Shown here: positions 8,736-18,800 of the stretch, piece after piece | Numbering within the stretch: position 1 is the stretch's first letter | Layout: every line of letters begins with the position of its first letter | Source: Planctomycetota bacterium | GTDB taxonomy: Bacteria; Planctomycetota; Planctomycetia; Gemmatales; Gemmataceae | Direction of reading: 5' to 3' | Length of the DNA stretch: 34,522 nt | Assembly: GCA_021809185.1 (NCBI GenBank) | Contig: JAKBAI010000024.1 | Span: forward strand, 1-34,522 | The notes under the pieces: generated by a model | What the model was told of the DNA's origin: nothing | The model's input: the letters and a program-made list of their open reading frames with translations, nothing else | Database searches by the model: none | Made by a program: the position numbers and the translations under genes

Positions 8736-10085
8736 ATGAAGTTCAAACAGTTGTTAGTTCTTGCTTGGCCATTAATATTAAGCAATAGTTTTACCACGAT
8801 ACAAGTGACGATCGACCGAATATATTTGAGTCGATATAGCCCAGAATCCTTGGCGGCAGCAACTTCGGGACTAATGATCTTCTGGACGCCATTTATCTTG
8901 TTGCAATGCACCGCGAGCTATGTTTCTACCTTTGTCGCTCAGTATCAGGGTGCCCAAAAAACCGAAAGAATAGGAGCAATTCTCTGGCAGGCAATCTATT
9001 TTTGTTTTCTGAGCGGTTGTTTGTTTCTTTTTTTGCTTCCTATTTCGAGGAAGATTGTAGCACTCACCGGGCACTCTTCTTCCATTCAATTACTTGAAGA
9101 ACAGTACTTTTACTGTTTGTGTTGGATGGCGTTACCTAATTTGCTGGTAGCAACCGTAAGCGGTTTTTTCTCTGGATTGGAAAAAACAAAGGTGATCTTG
9201 TGGATGAATGGGGTCGGCCTGGTTGCGAATAGTGTGATTGGCTTATGTTGGATTTTTGGCTATGCCGGTTTCCCCCGTGCGGGGATTGAAGGGGCCGGGT
9301 GGGCACTTGTTGCCAGTTCTTGGATTTCGGCATTGGTCGCCATTGGATTGGTTTTTCAGCCTAGTATAACAAAAGCTTACGCCATTTGGGAGCAATATCG
9401 ATTTGATTGGAATCTGTTTTTTCGATTAATCCGTTATGGATCCCCCGCAGGGTTGCAATGGCTAATTGATTGCCTTGCATTTACTTTATTTTTATTACTA
9501 GCTGAATGGTTTAGTACCGAAGCCCTAATTGCTACCAGTATTGCATATGCGATCAATTCTGTTTTTTATGTGCCCTTGATCGGGTTGGGCCAAGCAGTAT
9601 CGATTCTGGTGGGCAATAATCTGGGCAAAAATAAACCAGAACAAGCTTCCTGTTCCGCAATTCTTGGCCTTCGTCTCGCATTGGTTTACATGGCGGTATT
9701 TGCCATTATCTTGATATTCTTCCCAAAAATGTTTATTTCCGTGTTTACGGTCGATGACAATCCTTTATCGTTTGATCAGCTCGATGAGATTAAAAATATT
9801 CTTATCTTTGTGGCACTTTATTCTCTGTTTGATGCCGTAGCAACCATTCTAGGTTTTACACTTCGTGGTGCAGGTGATACCTTGTTTGTGAGTTTCGTAG
9901 CGTGTAGTTTAGCGTGGCTAGTCATGGTTGTACCAACGTATTATTTATGGAAGTATAACGGAGAATTTCTCTGGGCCTGGGCCTTTGCTAGCCTATATAT
10001 CGCGCTTCAGGCTATTTTTTTCGGCATTCGCTTTCGCGGGGGTAAATGGAAATCCATGCGCGTGATCGAACCTGTTTTGGATTAG
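8736..10085 (+). CDS. MATE family efflux transporter
   Basis: A 449-residue integral membrane protein of about 12 TM segments with the MATE N-terminal pattern: a WPLILSN segment in TM1, a region rich in small residues around SPESLAAATSG, and the second-half repeat starting near residue 235. MATE proteins export cationic drugs and metabolites using Na+ or H+ gradients. The length is normal. The ATG at 8736 begins a hydrophobic TM1 with no room for a longer start. It stands alone, followed 160 bases later by uvrC, and diverges from the RND system. The substrate is not predictable. Confidence 0.9.
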   Translation: MKFKQLLVLAWPLILSNSFTTIQVTIDRIYLSRYSPESLAAATSGLMIFWTPFILLQCTASYVSTFVAQYQGAQKTERIGAILWQAIYFCFLSGCLFLFLLPISRKIVALTGHSSSIQLLEEQYFYCLCWMALPNLLVATVSGFFSGLEKTKVILWMNGVGLVANSVIGLCWIFGYAGFPRAGIEGAGWALVASSWISALVAIGLVFQPSITKAYAIWEQYRFDWNLFFRLIRYGSPAGLQWLIDCLAFTLFLLLAEWFSTEALIATSIAYAINSVFYVPLIGLGQAVSILVGNNLGKNKPEQASCSAILGLRLALVYMAVFAIILIFFPKMFISVFTVDDNPLSFDQLDEIKNILIFVALYSLFDAVATILGFTLRGAGDTLFVSFVACSLAWLVMVVPTYYLWKYNGEFLWAWAFASLYIALQAIFFGIRFRGGKWKSMRVIEPVLD

Positions 10086-10246
10086 ACCATCAGGAACCTG
10101 AGGGAATTTCAAGATATTTGAATGAGCACTTTCGACAAAATAAAGCGGACAATCGAAACGAATTCGCCTATAATAGTATCATTGGGCAAGCAGAATACAC
10201 CTGTCCGAATCGTTATTTTATGGACCGAATTTTCATGGACTGAATT

Positions 10247-11836
10247 ATGGGGCGATCAGCTAGCAACAAAAATACCGGTAAAGCCCGATCTCAAACTCGA
10301 TCTCAAACTCGAAGTGAGAAAAAGGATAATTCTTCTCCAGAAAATCGAGTAGATATTACTCCAATTAACTCATCAATTAACTCATCAATTAACTCTCAGG
10401 TATCATCTGAGCAAGCCTCTCCTCTTCATCATTCTGAAAGTCTCTCCGAATACACTATAAAAGATTCCTTGACTGAACAAACGCTCTCTAATCCGGAAAC
10501 AGGAATAAAAAGTCCTCAAGAGAAGGTGAAAGAATTTCCACAGACACCCGGTGTCTATTTGATGAAAGATGCCCAGGGGAAAGTGATTTACATTGGCAAA
10601 GCAAAAAGGCTTCGCAATCGCGCGTCCAGCTATTTTCGCCAACAAGCTGCGGAGGAACATCGTACCGCTGAGCTAGTAAAAGTCATAGCGGATATTGAAT
10701 ATATCGAGACCGAAACAGAAGTAGATGCCATTTTGACAGAGGCAAGATTAATCAAAGATATTCGACCGCGATTCAATTCCGATCTCAAAGATAGTAAGAC
10801 TTTTCCTTATTTGCAAATTCGTATTCGAGAAGAGTTCCCCCGAATTGAATTTACACGCAAGCCGCGATCAGGAGGGGTAAAATTATACGGTCCCTTCATG
10901 TCTGCGCGTAGTTTGCGAAGTGCTATTCAGGTCTTACAGCGTATATTCCAGTTCCGAACTTGTAGTCTCGATATTCGATCGAAGGAAGATCGTTGGCGCT
11001 GGTTCCGGCCCTGTATTTTGCATTCGATCCGCCAGTGTACCGCACCATGTAATTTGCGTATCAGTAAAGAGGATTATCGCAAAAAAATCCGGGAATTATG
11101 TATGATCATGGAAGGGAAGCGAACTAAACTGATCAAACAATTGAATGCCGAAATGGCCCAAGCGGCAAAAGAGATGTATTTTGAACGAGCAGCCCGGATC
11201 CGAGATAATGTTCAAGCGTTGCAAACCCTTAAATTACGAGGGGAAGTAGATAAAGATATCCAACCTGAAGCATTCCAGATCGATCCGCGCCGAGGATTAG
11301 CGGGGCTGAAAAAGATATTGAAATTGGCACAAATGCCGCGATCGATCGAGGGGATCGATATTGCTCATCTTGCTGGCAACGATACGGTTGCTTCGCTGGT
11401 GAGTTTTCTAGATGGATTTCCGTTCAAAGAGGGTTACAGGAAGTATAAAATCAAGACGGTGCAGGGGATCGATGACTTTGCCTCGATTCGTGAAGTGGTA
11501 TCGCGCCGATTTGCTCGTTTGAAAAAAGAAGAGGGGATCTTCCCCGATATTTTGTTGATCGATGGCGGAAAAGGGCAATTGAATGCTGCGAGCGAGGCTT
11601 TTCAGCATTTGGGGATTGAACCCCCGATTATGATTTCTCTGGCCAAACAGGAAGAAGAGATATTCCGGCCAGGGGTTTCCGAGCCGCTTCGATTATCGCG
11701 ACATTCCGCCGCTTTGCGCTTGTTGCAAGCGGTCCGGGATGAAGCGCACCGCTTCGCTCAGCACTTCCATCATCAATTACGCCATGGTAAACTGCGCCAT
11801 GATTTTGAAACGCGCATGGGTGATGATTCGGATTAG
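10247..11836 (+). CDS. uvrC: UvrC excinuclease subunit, short C-terminus
   Basis: UvrC makes the two incisions of nucleotide excision repair with UvrAB. Residues 1-85 form a low-complexity Ser/Thr/Gln-rich extension. The GIY-YIG nuclease domain follows (GVYLM near 103, YIGKA near 117). Next come four Cys spaced as in the UvrC Fe-S site (FRTC, RPC, RQC, APC) and a UVR motif around YFERAARIRDN. The RNase H-like nuclease carries its acidic and His residues (GIDIAH, LLIDGGKGQ, DEAHRF). The protein stops about 25 residues after DEAHRF, so the helix-hairpin-helix tail of typical UvrC (about 600 residues) is missing. The ATG at 10247 has no clear Shine-Dalgarno and the real start may be later. Two 12-bp tandem repeats lie in the extension. 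Confidence 0.92.
   Translation: MGRSASNKNTGKARSQTRSQTRSEKKDNSSPENRVDITPINSSINSSINSQVSSEQASPLHHSESLSEYTIKDSLTEQTLSNPETGIKSPQEKVKEFPQTPGVYLMKDAQGKVIYIGKAKRLRNRASSYFRQQAAEEHRTAELVKVIADIEYIETETEVDAILTEARLIKDIRPRFNSDLKDSKTFPYLQIRIREEFPRIEFTRKPRSGGVKLYGPFMSARSLRSAIQVLQRIFQFRTCSLDIRSKEDRWRWFRPCILHSIRQCTAPCNLRISKEDYRKKIRELCMIMEGKRTKLIKQLNAEMAQAAKEMYFERAARIRDNVQALQTLKLRGEVDKDIQPEAFQIDPRRGLAGLKKILKLAQMPRSIEGIDIAHLAGNDTVASLVSFLDGFPFKEGYRKYKIKTVQGIDDFASIREVVSRRFARLKKEEGIFPDILLIDGGKGQLNAASEAFQHLGIEPPIMISLAKQEEEIFRPGVSEPLRLSRHSAALRLLQAVRDEAHRFAQHFHHQLRHGKLRHDFETRMGDDSD
10286..10309 (+). repeat. 12-bp tandem repeat in uvrC 5' end
   Basis: Two perfect copies of CGATCTCAAACT, in frame, encoding the repeated Arg-Ser-Gln-Thr stretch of the N-terminal extension of UvrC. 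Confidence 0.85.
10363..10395 (+). repeat. second 12-bp tandem repeat in uvrC 5' end
   Basis: Two full copies and a partial third copy of AATTAACTCATC, in frame, encoding repeated Ile-Asn-Ser-Ser in the low-complexity extension of UvrC. Confidence 0.85.
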
Positions 11837-11915
11837 AATCTTCTGTTCCATTATTATTCTATTCAAAGAAATTTCCAAAGAGTTCGAAAAGATTAGCTAG
11901 GGTAAAAAAGATCGT

Positions 11916-12698
11916 ATGCGAATATTACTGACCAATGATGACGGTATCCATGCTCCCGGATTAAGAGCTTTGTATCCTCAACTAAGACAGCTTGGGGAGG
12001 TTACGGTAATCGCGCCAATGCACGAACAGAGTGCCGCAGGCCATTCGGTTACATTGCATTCTCCGTTGATTGTGCAAGAATCGTTTGATGAAACAGGTGT
12101 TTCGATCGGTTATGCTGTGGAGGGGCGACCAGCTGATTGCGTAAAATTAGCCTTATTGGAATTACTGCCTCAGCGTCCCGATCTGATTGTCAGTGGCATC
12201 AATGCTGGCTCGAATGCGGGTATAAATGTGCTCTATTCTGGTACTGTAGCAGCGGCCATCGAAGGGGCTTTTTTTCGCTGTACCAGTATTGCGGTTTCTC
12301 TTGATTACGAAAATAAACCGATCCCCTTCATTCAAGCAAGCGACTATGCTCGCCAGGTCATTGAACAGATCATCGCCTATGCCTCTCCAAGAGAGGATCA
12401 TTTTGGGGGCCTATGGAATGTTAACATTCCCGATTTAGATAAGAGTAAAATCAGAGGGATTCGGCTATCTCCTCAAAATGTTTCGCCATATATCGAAAAG
12501 TTTATGCGAAGGACCGATCCGCGTGGGCGAACTTATTTCTGGATGGGAAACGATTTTGCTTGTCCAGAACCGCACCCAGATACCGATGAATCTCTGCTCG
12601 CCGAAGGTTTTATTACGATCACTCCTCTCCAATTCGATTTAACGAATCATCGCACACTGAATCAACTCCATGAAAACTCCCGTTGGAAGATAAGTTGA
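11916..12698 (+). CDS. surE: 5'/3'-nucleotidase SurE
   Basis: A 260-residue SurE phosphatase, which dephosphorylates nucleoside 5'- and 3'-monophosphates in a divalent-metal-dependent reaction. The start MRILLTNDDG carries the metal-binding D8-D9 pair. The loop HSVTLHSPL and the motif SGINAGSNAG (metal-binding Asn) follow, then LYSGTVAAAIEG. The length is normal (250-265). The ATG at 11916 has a purine-rich but poor ribosome-binding region. It lies 79 bases after uvrC on the same strand and may be cotranscribed. No unusual residues were noticed. Confidence 0.95.
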   Translation: MRILLTNDDGIHAPGLRALYPQLRQLGEVTVIAPMHEQSAAGHSVTLHSPLIVQESFDETGVSIGYAVEGRPADCVKLALLELLPQRPDLIVSGINAGSNAGINVLYSGTVAAAIEGAFFRCTSIAVSLDYENKPIPFIQASDYARQVIEQIIAYASPREDHFGGLWNVNIPDLDKSKIRGIRLSPQNVSPYIEKFMRRTDPRGRTYFWMGNDFACPEPHPDTDESLLAEGFITITPLQFDLTNHRTLNQLHENSRWKIS

Positions 12699-12871
12699 AG
12701 TCTGAATGAATAACTTACTAGTTCTAAAATGCCCATTTTCCATATTTTCTTGGCATAGAGCGCTAATCCCGAAGATCAAAGCAGTTATTGCTTGAACCTT
12801 TTGCAGATAGGGATACTCTAATTTTGAGTAGTTGGGAAAAAAATAATTGTTTTTGAAGGAATGAATAACCT

Positions 12872-13816
12872 GTGGATGAAGTGGGTGGTGTGGGTGAAAC
12901 AGCGGTGGCATCGATTGAACTGGGAAATCAACAGGGCCAAAGTGGATGGTTATATGGCATAGCTGCATATGGAATTTGGGGGGCTATTCCTCTCTATTTT
13001 CATCAGCTTGGGGATGTCCCTCCGTTAGAGGTGTTATTTCATCGGATCTGTTGGTCCGCCGGGTTGCTCATCCTCTTGATAAGTTTAACCCGCAATTGGA
13101 CCGCTCTATATAATTGTATTTCCACTCGAAAAACCTGTTTGCAACTCTTGTTAAGTACCATCTTCATCGCTTTGAACTGGTATGGATTTATATATAGTAT
13201 TACCAGTGGTCAGGCGATGCAGGGGAGTCTCGGTTATTTTATTCTGCCGATCGTGAATGCGATGTTCGGAATTCTGTTTTTTGCCGAAAGGGTGCGCCCC
13301 GCGCAAATATTTGCATTAGGAATGGCTTCCCTGGCGATAGGGGTTTTTATTCTCTATCTGGGTACGTTCCCTTGGATTGCCATAACGGTGGCGTTCTCAT
13401 TCGCTATTTATGGGTTGATACGCAAAAAGATAGCCATTGATCCGATGATCGGCTTGTCCGTAGAAACCCTGTTGATGACCCCGATTTCCCTGGGAATTTT
13501 ATTATGGTGGAATCATGAGAATCAGCTCGTGTTTGGGCACCGTTCCAGATCGCTCGATTTTTGGATCGCACTGAGCGGACTAGTGACAACTCTGCCGTTG
13601 TTGTTATATGCCAGAGCGTTGCAAAGTTTGCAGTTGATCTCGATCGGCTTTTTACAATACATATCACCCACATGCACTCTATTGATTGCAATTTTTATCT
13701 TTGAAGAGGAATTTTCTGTAGCCAAACAGATCGCTTTTTTGCTGATCTGGATCGGCTTATCGATCGTAATCATCGATACCTTACGCACGAAGCGTAAGCG
13801 GAGGATGGCAAATTAA
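12872..13816 (+). CDS. rarD: RarD-type EamA/DMT transporter
   Basis: A 314-residue member of the drug/metabolite transporter superfamily with about 10 TM helices in two EamA halves. The N-terminal pattern YGIAAYGIWGAIPLYF and the HRICWS motif are characteristic of RarD, whose substrate is unproven. The start is GTG at 12872 with AAGGA about 11 bases upstream; no in-frame ATG precedes it. About 20 hydrophilic residues come before TM1. A hairpin at 13838-13863 follows the stop, and the downstream gene is convergent. Confidence 0.88.
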   Translation: MDEVGGVGETAVASIELGNQQGQSGWLYGIAAYGIWGAIPLYFHQLGDVPPLEVLFHRICWSAGLLILLISLTRNWTALYNCISTRKTCLQLLLSTIFIALNWYGFIYSITSGQAMQGSLGYFILPIVNAMFGILFFAERVRPAQIFALGMASLAIGVFILYLGTFPWIAITVAFSFAIYGLIRKKIAIDPMIGLSVETLLMTPISLGILLWWNHENQLVFGHRSRSLDFWIALSGLVTTLPLLLYARALQSLQLISIGFLQYISPTCTLLIAIFIFEEEFSVAKQIAFLLIWIGLSIVIIDTLRTKRKRRMAN

Positions 13817-13837
13817 ATTGCGAAAGCAACAGATAGA

Positions 13838-13863
13838 GCCAACCATTCTGAGGAATGGTTGGC
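13838..13863. terminator. hairpin between convergent rarD and M24 peptidase genes
   Basis: GCCAACCATT / AATGGTTGGC, a perfect 10-bp stem with a 6-base loop, 22 bases after the rarD stop. On the minus strand the stem is followed by a moderately T-rich stretch, so it may serve the peptidase gene as well. No strong U tract is seen. Confidence 0.5.
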
Positions 13864-13902
13864 GATAATGATCAGCGATAATGATCAGCGGGAATGATCA
13901 GA
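13864..13902. repeat. short direct repeats GATAATGATCAGC
   Basis: Two exact 13-base copies (13864-13889) followed by a degenerate third (GGGAATGATCAG). Intergenic, no known function. Confidence 0.6.
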
Positions 13903-13977
13903 GGAAATGGCTAGCTAGCTTAGGTGTCAACATTTTAATTTGACTGTTTCTGTATAAAGTCAAATCGGTTATTCAGA

Positions 13978-15171
13978 CTAAACAACAATTCGATGAATCT
14001 CTGTTTGCGGATCTCCACCCGTGACATGGACTTTGCTTTCCGCATCGACATAGACATTCACTTCGCTGCGAACACCGAATTCAGGGAGATAGATCCCCGG
14101 TTCAATGGAAAAGCAGGTGCGTGGTAACACATGGCGTTCTTCAAGAGTTTCCAGCCCATCCATATTTGCGCCGTTGCCGTGTGTCTCTTGGCCGATCGAA
14201 TGGCCGGTTCGATGAATGAAAAAGGGACCATAACCGGCTTTTTCAATGACATTCCGCACCGCTTGGTCTACCTGCCAACCTTGCAATTTTTGCTGGGTGG
14301 CAAACGCTTGGCGGACGCAGTCGATACCGGCATCTCTGGCCGCAGCAACAATATTGAAAATTTTCACATAAGGATCAGGGAGAGTATCCTCTTTTTGGCA
14401 AACATAAGCAACTCGAGTGAGATCGCTGTAAACTGCATTCTCTTTTTTGAGTTTAGCCCAGAGATCGATCAGAACAAAATCGTGTAATCGGATTTCCCAA
14501 TTCGTCGATTCTTCTGGAGTATAGTGCGGATTTCCAGAATGCGCTCCACGACCGACGATTGGGGGATGATTGGTGGTTAGACCGTGATCATCGAAATGCT
14601 TCATGATTCGATCTTGCACCGCCATTTCCCGCACATAGCCATGAGCGCGAATCTGCTCGGCGATAAATTGAAAAGCGACATCATAAGCGCTTCGCGTATG
14701 CCGAGCTGCTTCAAGGTGCATCTCCCATTGTTCTTGTGTCCAGCATGCTTCGAATAATTGAATCAAATCGCCAGAAGAAACCACTTCGACACCAAACGAA
14801 CGAACCAGTTCGATGGTTCCGGCATCGACTCTAGAGATATAGGGATTCGCGTTGCGAGGTACGTATTCCATAGCAATCTTTTTACAACCTTGAAGAGCAG
14901 TTTTAACCCCTTCTTCTAATTCGTTTCGATGGAGATAAACGATCGACTGGCCAGGTAAACCTTGCAGCGAATCGGTTTCGATGCGATGCATCAATCGGAT
15001 CGGTTTTCCTTCTTTCGGGATCATATAGAACCATCGTCTCGAGAAACTTTTGTTGGCAGGCATGCCGATAACTCGCTGAGCTAGGACATTCAAGCCACGA
15101 AAATCGTAAAGAAGCCAGCCATCGAGATTCGCTTCTTTCAAAGCTTTTTGAATACTATTCAGATCAAACAT
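13978..15171 (-). CDS. M24 family metallopeptidase (Xaa-Pro aminopeptidase-like)
   Basis: A 397-residue pita-bread-fold peptidase. The N-terminal creatinase-like domain (1-160) is followed by the catalytic domain with the five expected metal ligands: D236 in VLIDLW, D250 in YSDLT, a His in RTGHSIG, a Glu in SIEPGIY and a Glu in RSEVNVY. Such enzymes remove N-terminal residues next to proline in the cytoplasm. No signal peptide is present. The ATG at 15171 opens the conserved N-terminal domain directly. It is a single gene, convergent with rarD. The exact substrate (Xaa-Pro versus another dipeptide class) cannot be told from sequence. Confidence 0.9.
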   Translation of the reverse strand: MFDLNSIQKALKEANLDGWLLYDFRGLNVLAQRVIGMPANKSFSRRWFYMIPKEGKPIRLMHRIETDSLQGLPGQSIVYLHRNELEEGVKTALQGCKKIAMEYVPRNANPYISRVDAGTIELVRSFGVEVVSSGDLIQLFEACWTQEQWEMHLEAARHTRSAYDVAFQFIAEQIRAHGYVREMAVQDRIMKHFDDHGLTTNHPPIVGRGAHSGNPHYTPEESTNWEIRLHDFVLIDLWAKLKKENAVYSDLTRVAYVCQKEDTLPDPYVKIFNIVAAARDAGIDCVRQAFATQQKLQGWQVDQAVRNVIEKAGYGPFFIHRTGHSIGQETHGNGANMDGLETLEERHVLPRTCFSIEPGIYLPEFGVRSEVNVYVDAESKVHVTGGDPQTEIHRIVV

Positions 15172-15834
15172 TGATTATTCCTTGTTCAGTTTAGAGTTCA
15201 TTTCCGTAATTTTGTTTTATTCTCGACCTTCATACTTAAATCGATTTTGCCGTTTGTTTTGTCGGTTTTATTCTCTACTCAATACCCTAGTCTATGCTTT
15301 ACTTATAAGGGATTTTCCCTGGAAAGCGGTGTATTCGAAAAATCGTTTCCCCTATTCCCATTTATTTCCATTTAGCGATTTTCCGGGATTAGCTTAACCG
15401 CTCCAATTCAAAAATCGTTTTGTTTCCAGGTTTATTTCTTTTTAATCATTTTTAGGGTATTTGTTAGAAATCTCAAGATCTCCCCTTTTCTTTTAAGGCG
15501 AATATCAAATAATTAGTTATACCTGCCAGTGCGATCTACTTAAAAAGAGGGAACCATTAATTTAACGATGTTTCTATTTTTTGGATGACCTAACTGATAT
15601 TTACTCCCGTTGATTTATACTTAGAATAATTAACTTAGAATACTTAGCTAAAGGATAAGATTTCAGAAAAAATAGAATAGCAATCATTCAAATAAGAAGT
15701 TAATTTCGAGAAAAAGCATGATTCGGGAATAAGTTCGTTTGGCGAATTAAACTGGAGAATGAAACTAAGTATTTTGTAAAGTAATTTGTATCGGATTTTT
15801 TCAAAGATTACCAATAGTTTTTACGGATTGAAAT
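15172..15834. other. divergent intergenic region upstream of the PA14/cytochrome gene
   Basis: About 660 AT-rich bases between two divergently transcribed genes. No tRNA, riboswitch-like conserved block or strong hairpin was recognised. Regulatory elements for both flanking genes must lie here. Confidence 0.4.
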
Positions 15835-18800
15835 ATGATGAACCGAGAGAACAAGAACCGAGAGAACAAGAACCGAGAGAACAAGAACCGAGAGAAGAGG
15901 ATAAGAATGGCGATAGGTTTGAAATCGAGTAGCCAGGTAAAATCGACAGGTCAATTTTTGTCTAACCTATTTTTTTGTTTTTGGAAAAAAACAAAACTAA
16001 ACTGCTCCGTATTATTGGTATTAGGTATTCTCATTTTCTGTAATCAATCTCAGATGATTTCTGCTCAAGAGATCGAAGCCGAGGATCTTTTGCGGGGAAT
16101 CATTGCTAAATACCAAGATAATGCAACTCCACCGAACACGATTCAGATGATCGAATCGGTTGTTGGATTCAATCTGGGCGAAAATCAATCCCCTCATCCT
16201 CGATTATCTGCCAATGGGGGGATATATCGTTACACGGGCTATATAAAAATCATGCGGAATGGGGCCTATTCTTTCGCAGCTAATCTGCGCGGTAGCGTGG
16301 TGGTAAAAATCAATGATCGAATCGTTTTTCAAAACGAATGTAAATCTGCAAAAGCGGAGTATAAGCAGATCGATGGAGTCAATCTGACAACCGGAATATA
16401 TCCAATTAATATCGAGTTTAAACGATTGCCTGGAGCGGCACGACTAGAATTGATGTGGAAAATGCCAGGGCAACTTTTTGAAATTCTTCCCTACGATCAG
16501 CTCGGGTTTATTCTTAAACAATGGACGGGCGAAGTAAAAGAAGATACCGTTCAAGAATTTGGCCGAATCCTTTTTGAAGAAATGAGTTGTATTCGCTGTC
16601 ATGCTGGTGGCATGAAAGAAGCTGTAAGCAAAACCCTTATCGATCGTCATGGGCCTGATTTAAAGAATATCAATTCTCGGGTCTACTCCGCTTGGCTTGA
16701 AACCTGGCTCAAGAATCCAAAAGGGGTTAGACCAAATACAAAAATGCCCGCTCTTTTCGCCAATAACGAGCAGGGTCAATCCGAGATAACCGCTGTTATT
16801 CAGTATCTTGCTTCTTTAGGAGGTAATAGCCCCAAAGAACAAACGATGAGAAATATAGGCGAACTCAATCGTCGCAGGAACCAAGGAAAAATTGCCTTTA
16901 CTACCTTCGGATGCCAAGCTTGTCATGAAAGCCCTGAAAAACAAACGGCAAAAGAAAATATGGAATCCGCAAAACAAGGGAAAAAAGAGGGGGAAGTTAA
17001 ACCAACGGTTTACGGTTTAATTAGTTCCGATTTAGGCCATCAGATTTACAATCTGGGGAAACTTGAAAACAAAACAACGGTTAGTCAAGTTACCCATTTT
17101 TTAATGAATCCTCTGGAACATAATAATACCTCTCGGATGCCAGGGATGAATCTTAACGAAAATGATGCACGAAACCTTGCGATTTATTTATGCACGCAAC
17201 CTCTGCGAAAAAATCAAAAAATAGATTCCATGGAAAAAGATCTCAAAAAACCGACTTCTGCACCGAATTCTGCAATGGTCGAGAAGGTCATGGCGGAACT
17301 GAAAGTCGACCAAGCGGAGATCAAAAATTTTGAAAAAATGCCATTAGAAAAACAGTGGCAAAATTATGGAAAAATGGTTTTTCAGATTCGCCATTGTGCC
17401 AATTGTCATGAAATCGATCCTCAAGCGAAGCTGGTTGCTAAAATGAGTGTGCCGCTCGAAGAGATCGGTGCACGAGCAGAACAGGGTTGTTTAAGCGAGA
17501 CGGCAAAGGAGAGCGATCGATTCCCGCATTTTTCGTTGAAATCGACTGAACGAAAAGCGATTCAAAGTTTTCTGAAGAACGGTTTGAAAGGGGTTGGTTC
17601 CGATGCCCCGATTTACCAAGCAAAACGAACGATTACCCGGTTGAATTGTTTGAATTGCCACCAGAAAGAAGGGGAGGGGGGAGTTGGTAGCGAGTTAGTA
17701 GAACAGATGCAACGCTTTGAAAAGGCTGAAAATCTGGACGATGTTCGCCCCCCGAATTTAACGGGGATAGGTCATAAGTTTTTAAGCCCATGGACCAAAA
17801 AAATCTTTCTCGAAGCGGGTCGTGCTCGACCATGGATGTCATTACGCATGCCCCAATATGGCGAAAAGAATATCGGAGTTTTGGTCAATCATCTTGCGGA
17901 AATCGAAGGATCCGAAGCGATATCCGAAATTCAAAAACCGATTCTCACCGCGAAGAATGTCGAAGTAGGTCGACAAATTGTTGGTAAGAATGGGCTTGGA
18001 TGTATTAGCTGTCATGATATTGCGGGAATAGCGAATCGAGGAACGCGCGGGCCCGATCTCGCGACTACCAATCAGCGCGTGCGCTATGATTGGTTTAGAA
18101 AATGGCTTGAACAGCCTCAGCGAATGACTCCTAATACACGGATGCCACAAATCTTTATTGATGGCAAAACTAGTTTTACCGTTCACTTTAAAGATGATCC
18201 AGAGGCCCAAACTACTGCCATTTGGTCATATCTCTCCTTAGGGCCAACTTTGCCATTACCTGTGGGGTTAGAACCGCCCAAAGGCTTGATCATTCCTGTA
18301 GGTAAAGACCTGGAAATTCTGCGAACTTTTATGCCGAACGCGGGGAACCGGGCGATTGCGGTAGGTTTTCCTGGAGGGACTAACTTCGCTTTTGATTCCA
18401 ATCAATGCCGACTTGCCTATGCGTGGGCTGGTAATTTCTTGGATGCCTCTCCTGTTTGGGATAATCGCGGCGGAGCACCTGCCAAAATTCTCGGACCAAC
18501 TTTTTATACCGCGCCTGAAGGCAATCCGTGGGCAGTTTCGGATAGTCAGAGCACACCGGACTTTGCAGAACGGACCAAAAATCCCTCTTACGGAGTTCCA
18601 GAACCTCTTATGACCCTTTTCAAAGGGAAACGCTATGTCCACTTTGAAGGCTACGAACTAAATTCAGATGGTGGAACCCCTATATTCAAATATCGAGTTG
18701 AAAATGAAAATAATGCTTCCGCTCACTTTGAAGAAAAAGTGCAACCGCTGCCGCAATCGATCGCCTCAGGAATTGTTCGCGAGTTTTCCATCCAGGCACC

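Noticed and set aside
10122-10352. 76-codon ORF upstream of and overlapping uvrC
   Set aside because: Out of frame with uvrC, no recognisable product, and repeats shared with uvrC explain its pattern.
13864-13902. CRISPR-like short repeats
   Set aside because: Only two to three adjacent 13-base units without spacers; not a CRISPR array. None was seen in the window.
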